From the NCBI RefSeq assembly GCF_000717245.1, contig NZ_JNYQ01000001.1:310001-374000 (forward strand): a stretch of 64,000 nt of DNA. Direction: 5' to 3'. Below the pieces are notes generated by a model. That model made no database searches. It was not told the origin of the DNA and saw only the letters and a list, made by a program, of their open reading frames with translations. Made by a program: the position numbers and the translations under genes. Shown here one piece after another: positions 62,391 to 64,000 of the stretch. Every line of letters starts with the position of its first letter. The stretch's first letter is position 1. Source of the stretch: Kitasatospora papulosa. Its GTDB lineage: Bacteria; Actinomycetota; Actinomycetes; Streptomycetales; Streptomycetaceae.

Positions 62391-63977
62391 ATGGACCGCA
62401 GGGCAAGGACGTATCGGGGGGCGCTGGCGCTCCTCCTGGCGGGCGGGATCCTGATGACCGGCTGCGGCGGGCCGGGGACGACGGCCGACTCCGCCGTCGA
62501 CCGCTCCACCGGCAGCGGTGGACCCGCCGGAGGGAGGCAGCCCTCCGGCGCCCGGTCCGCCGCACCGCAGCAGGAGGAGGACGGGGCGAGCCGGCAGGAG
62601 GGGGACGGCCCGGCCCGGGAGAGCGCCGCGCCCGACTACCTGTCGACCTTCGCTCTCGACGTCGACACCGCCGGATACGGGTACGCGCGACGCACCCTGG
62701 GCGACGGGCAGCTCCCGGCGGCGGACACCGTGCGCCCGGAGGAGTTCGTCAACAGCTTCCGCCAGGGGTACGAGCGGCCGAAGGGCAACGGCTTCGCGGT
62801 GAGCGTCGACGGTGCCCGTTCCGACGCCGCCGGCTGGTCGCTCGTCCGGGTCGGGCTCGCCACCAGGGCCGCGTCGAACACCGGCGAACGCCCGCCCGCC
62901 GCCCTGACCTTCGTCGTCGACATCTCCGGATCGATGGCCGAACCCGGCCGGCTCGACCTCGCGAAGACCTCGCTGGGCATCCTCGCCGACGAACTGCGCG
63001 ACGACGACTCCGTGTCGCTGGTCACCTTCAGCGAGAAGGCCGAGACCCGGCTGCCGATGACCCGTCTGCGGGGCAACCGCACCAAGCTCCGCGACGCCAT
63101 CGAGGAGATGGAGCCCGCCGACTCCACCAATGTGGCGGCCGGCGTCGAACGGGGCTACGAGGAGGCGGTCGAGGGCCACCGCAAGGGCGCCACCAACCGG
63201 GTCGTCCTGCTCTCCGACGCCCTCGCCAACACCGGCGAGACCGAGGCCGACGCGATCCTGGAACGCGTCGGGGACGCCCGCCAGGAGTACGGCATCACCC
63301 TCTTCGGCGTCGGGGTCGGCAGCGACTACGGCGACGAGCTGATGGAACGCCTCACCAACAAGGGCGACGGCAACACCACCTACATCGCCGACGAGGCCCA
63401 GGCCAGGAAGGTCTTCGTCGACCAGTTGCCCGCCCACGTCGAACTCCGGGCCCGCGACGCCAAGGCCCAGGTGGCCTTCGACCGCAGAACCGTCCAGCAG
63501 TTCGAGCTGATCGGCTACGAGAACCGCAAGGTCGCCGACGACGACTTCCGTGACGACAGCGTCGACGGCGGCGAGGTGGGCCCCGGCCACACGGTGACCG
63601 CGCTCTACGCGGTACGGCTGCGCACGGGTGCCTCCGGCCGCGTCGCGACGGCCACCGTGCGATGGCTGGACCCGAAGACGCGCAAGCCCCACGAGGAGAC
63701 CGGGTCGGTGGAGACCGGCGCGGTCGGCGGGAAGCTCTGGGACGGCGCCGCCACGCGGCTCCAGGTGACCGCGGTGGCCGCGTACTTCGCGGACACGCTG
63801 CGCGGCGGTGACCTGCCGGGAACGCCCCCGCTCGGCGAACTCGCGAGCCGTGCGCGGAAGCTGGCGGCCGCCACCGAGGACAGTTCGGTGGAGAAGCTGG
63901 CGACGATGATCGAGCAGGCCGACCGGATCAGGAACGGCGCCTCCCGGCCACGGGGTGAGGAGGGCGAGGTCGGCTGA
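62391..63977 (+). CDS. VWA-domain lipoprotein (YfbK-like)
   Basis: A 528-aa lipoprotein with lipobox LMTGC. After a Gly/Ser/Gln linker comes the YfbK-type N-domain (YLSTFALDVDTAGYGYARR), then a von Willebrand A domain with MIDAS Asp177, Ser179 and Ser181 (VVDISGSM), and a C-terminal DUF3520-like region. It should be surface exposed and bind a protein partner through a metal ion. ATG 62391 is preceded by GGGGGT; ATG 62367 would spoil the signal peptide. Confidence 0.9.
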   Translation: MDRRARTYRGALALLLAGGILMTGCGGPGTTADSAVDRSTGSGGPAGGRQPSGARSAAPQQEEDGASRQEGDGPARESAAPDYLSTFALDVDTAGYGYARRTLGDGQLPAADTVRPEEFVNSFRQGYERPKGNGFAVSVDGARSDAAGWSLVRVGLATRAASNTGERPPAALTFVVDISGSMAEPGRLDLAKTSLGILADELRDDDSVSLVTFSEKAETRLPMTRLRGNRTKLRDAIEEMEPADSTNVAAGVERGYEEAVEGHRKGATNRVVLLSDALANTGETEADAILERVGDARQEYGITLFGVGVGSDYGDELMERLTNKGDGNTTYIADEAQARKVFVDQLPAHVELRARDAKAQVAFDRRTVQQFELIGYENRKVADDDFRDDSVDGGEVGPGHTVTALYAVRLRTGASGRVATATVRWLDPKTRKPHEETGSVETGAVGGKLWDGAATRLQVTAVAAYFADTLRGGDLPGTPPLGELASRARKLAAATEDSSVEKLATMIEQADRIRNGASRPRGEEGEVG

Positions 63978-64000
63978 CACGGCCGGGGGAGCGGTCCGTG

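Noticed and set aside
1..64000. Signs of a mobile element, prophage or CRISPR
   Set aside because: No transposase, integrase, terminal repeats, attachment-like duplications or regularly spaced repeats were found by eye.

Overview
The window is a stretch of actinomycete chromosome, almost certainly Streptomyces: very high G+C, strong third-position GC bias, GTG starts, GTGA/ATGA gene overlaps, and families typical of the genus (SARP and LAL regulators, class III LanKC, S37 peptidase, Tat-exported GH3). The run recD2-like helicase / citrate synthase / copper ATPase + CopZ is an arrangement I recall from streptomycete cores. No tRNA, rRNA, CRISPR array, transposase or integrase was seen.

Layout. 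1-8.4 kb: end of an ABC exporter, two secreted proteins (one an S37 peptidase), a lipoprotein, a Tat-exported GH3 hydrolase, a divergent LysR/DMT exporter pair and a TIM-barrel isomerase. 8.4-28.4 kb: a RiPP island. It holds (i) a minus-strand operon 15204->8468 of radical SAM enzyme, heme-oxygenase-like diiron oxidase, an 81-aa Cys-free small protein, a zinc-ribbon/class III cyclase/AAA ATPase, an intracellular subtilase and a GAF protein; (ii) divergently, a plus-strand class III lanthipeptide set of a 51-aa precursor, an MFS exporter and LanKC; (iii) SARP and LAL regulators; (iv) a class II LanM whose stop codon overlaps the start of a 65-aa Cys-free precursor. A GC-rich motif is shared by the SARP and LanM upstream regions.

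28.4-32.7 kb: a LacI-type regulator divergent from a three-gene, translationally coupled sugar-catabolic operon (Gfo/Idh/MocA dehydrogenase, DUF993 aldolase-like barrel, sugar isomerase). 32.7-37.2 kb: HxlR regulator/RidA pair, a membrane-anchored protein with a ChW-like domain, a methyltransferase and an SMI1/KNR4 protein. 37.3-47.8 kb: RecD2-like helicase, citrate synthase, CopA/CopZ with a CsoR-type operator, and a TetR/MMPL efflux pair with two palindromic operators. 48-56.6 kb: alcohol dehydrogenase and a myo-inositol catabolic locus (isomerase divergent from iolC, aldolase-like barrel, iolB, iolD, mmsA/iolA) ending in a 16-bp perfect terminator stem. 56.7-64 kb: a phosphotransferase, a DUF4291 protein, an alpha/beta-hydrolase fused to an ABC ATPase with its permease, and a VWA lipoprotein.

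The most novel material is in the RiPP island: a radical SAM + diiron oxidase pair coupled to a Cys-free small protein, a class III precursor without the canonical Ser-x2-Ser-xn-Cys motif, and a LanM paired with a Cys-free precursor. Substrate assignments and products there are inference. Everything was read by eye; no alignment or profile search was run.
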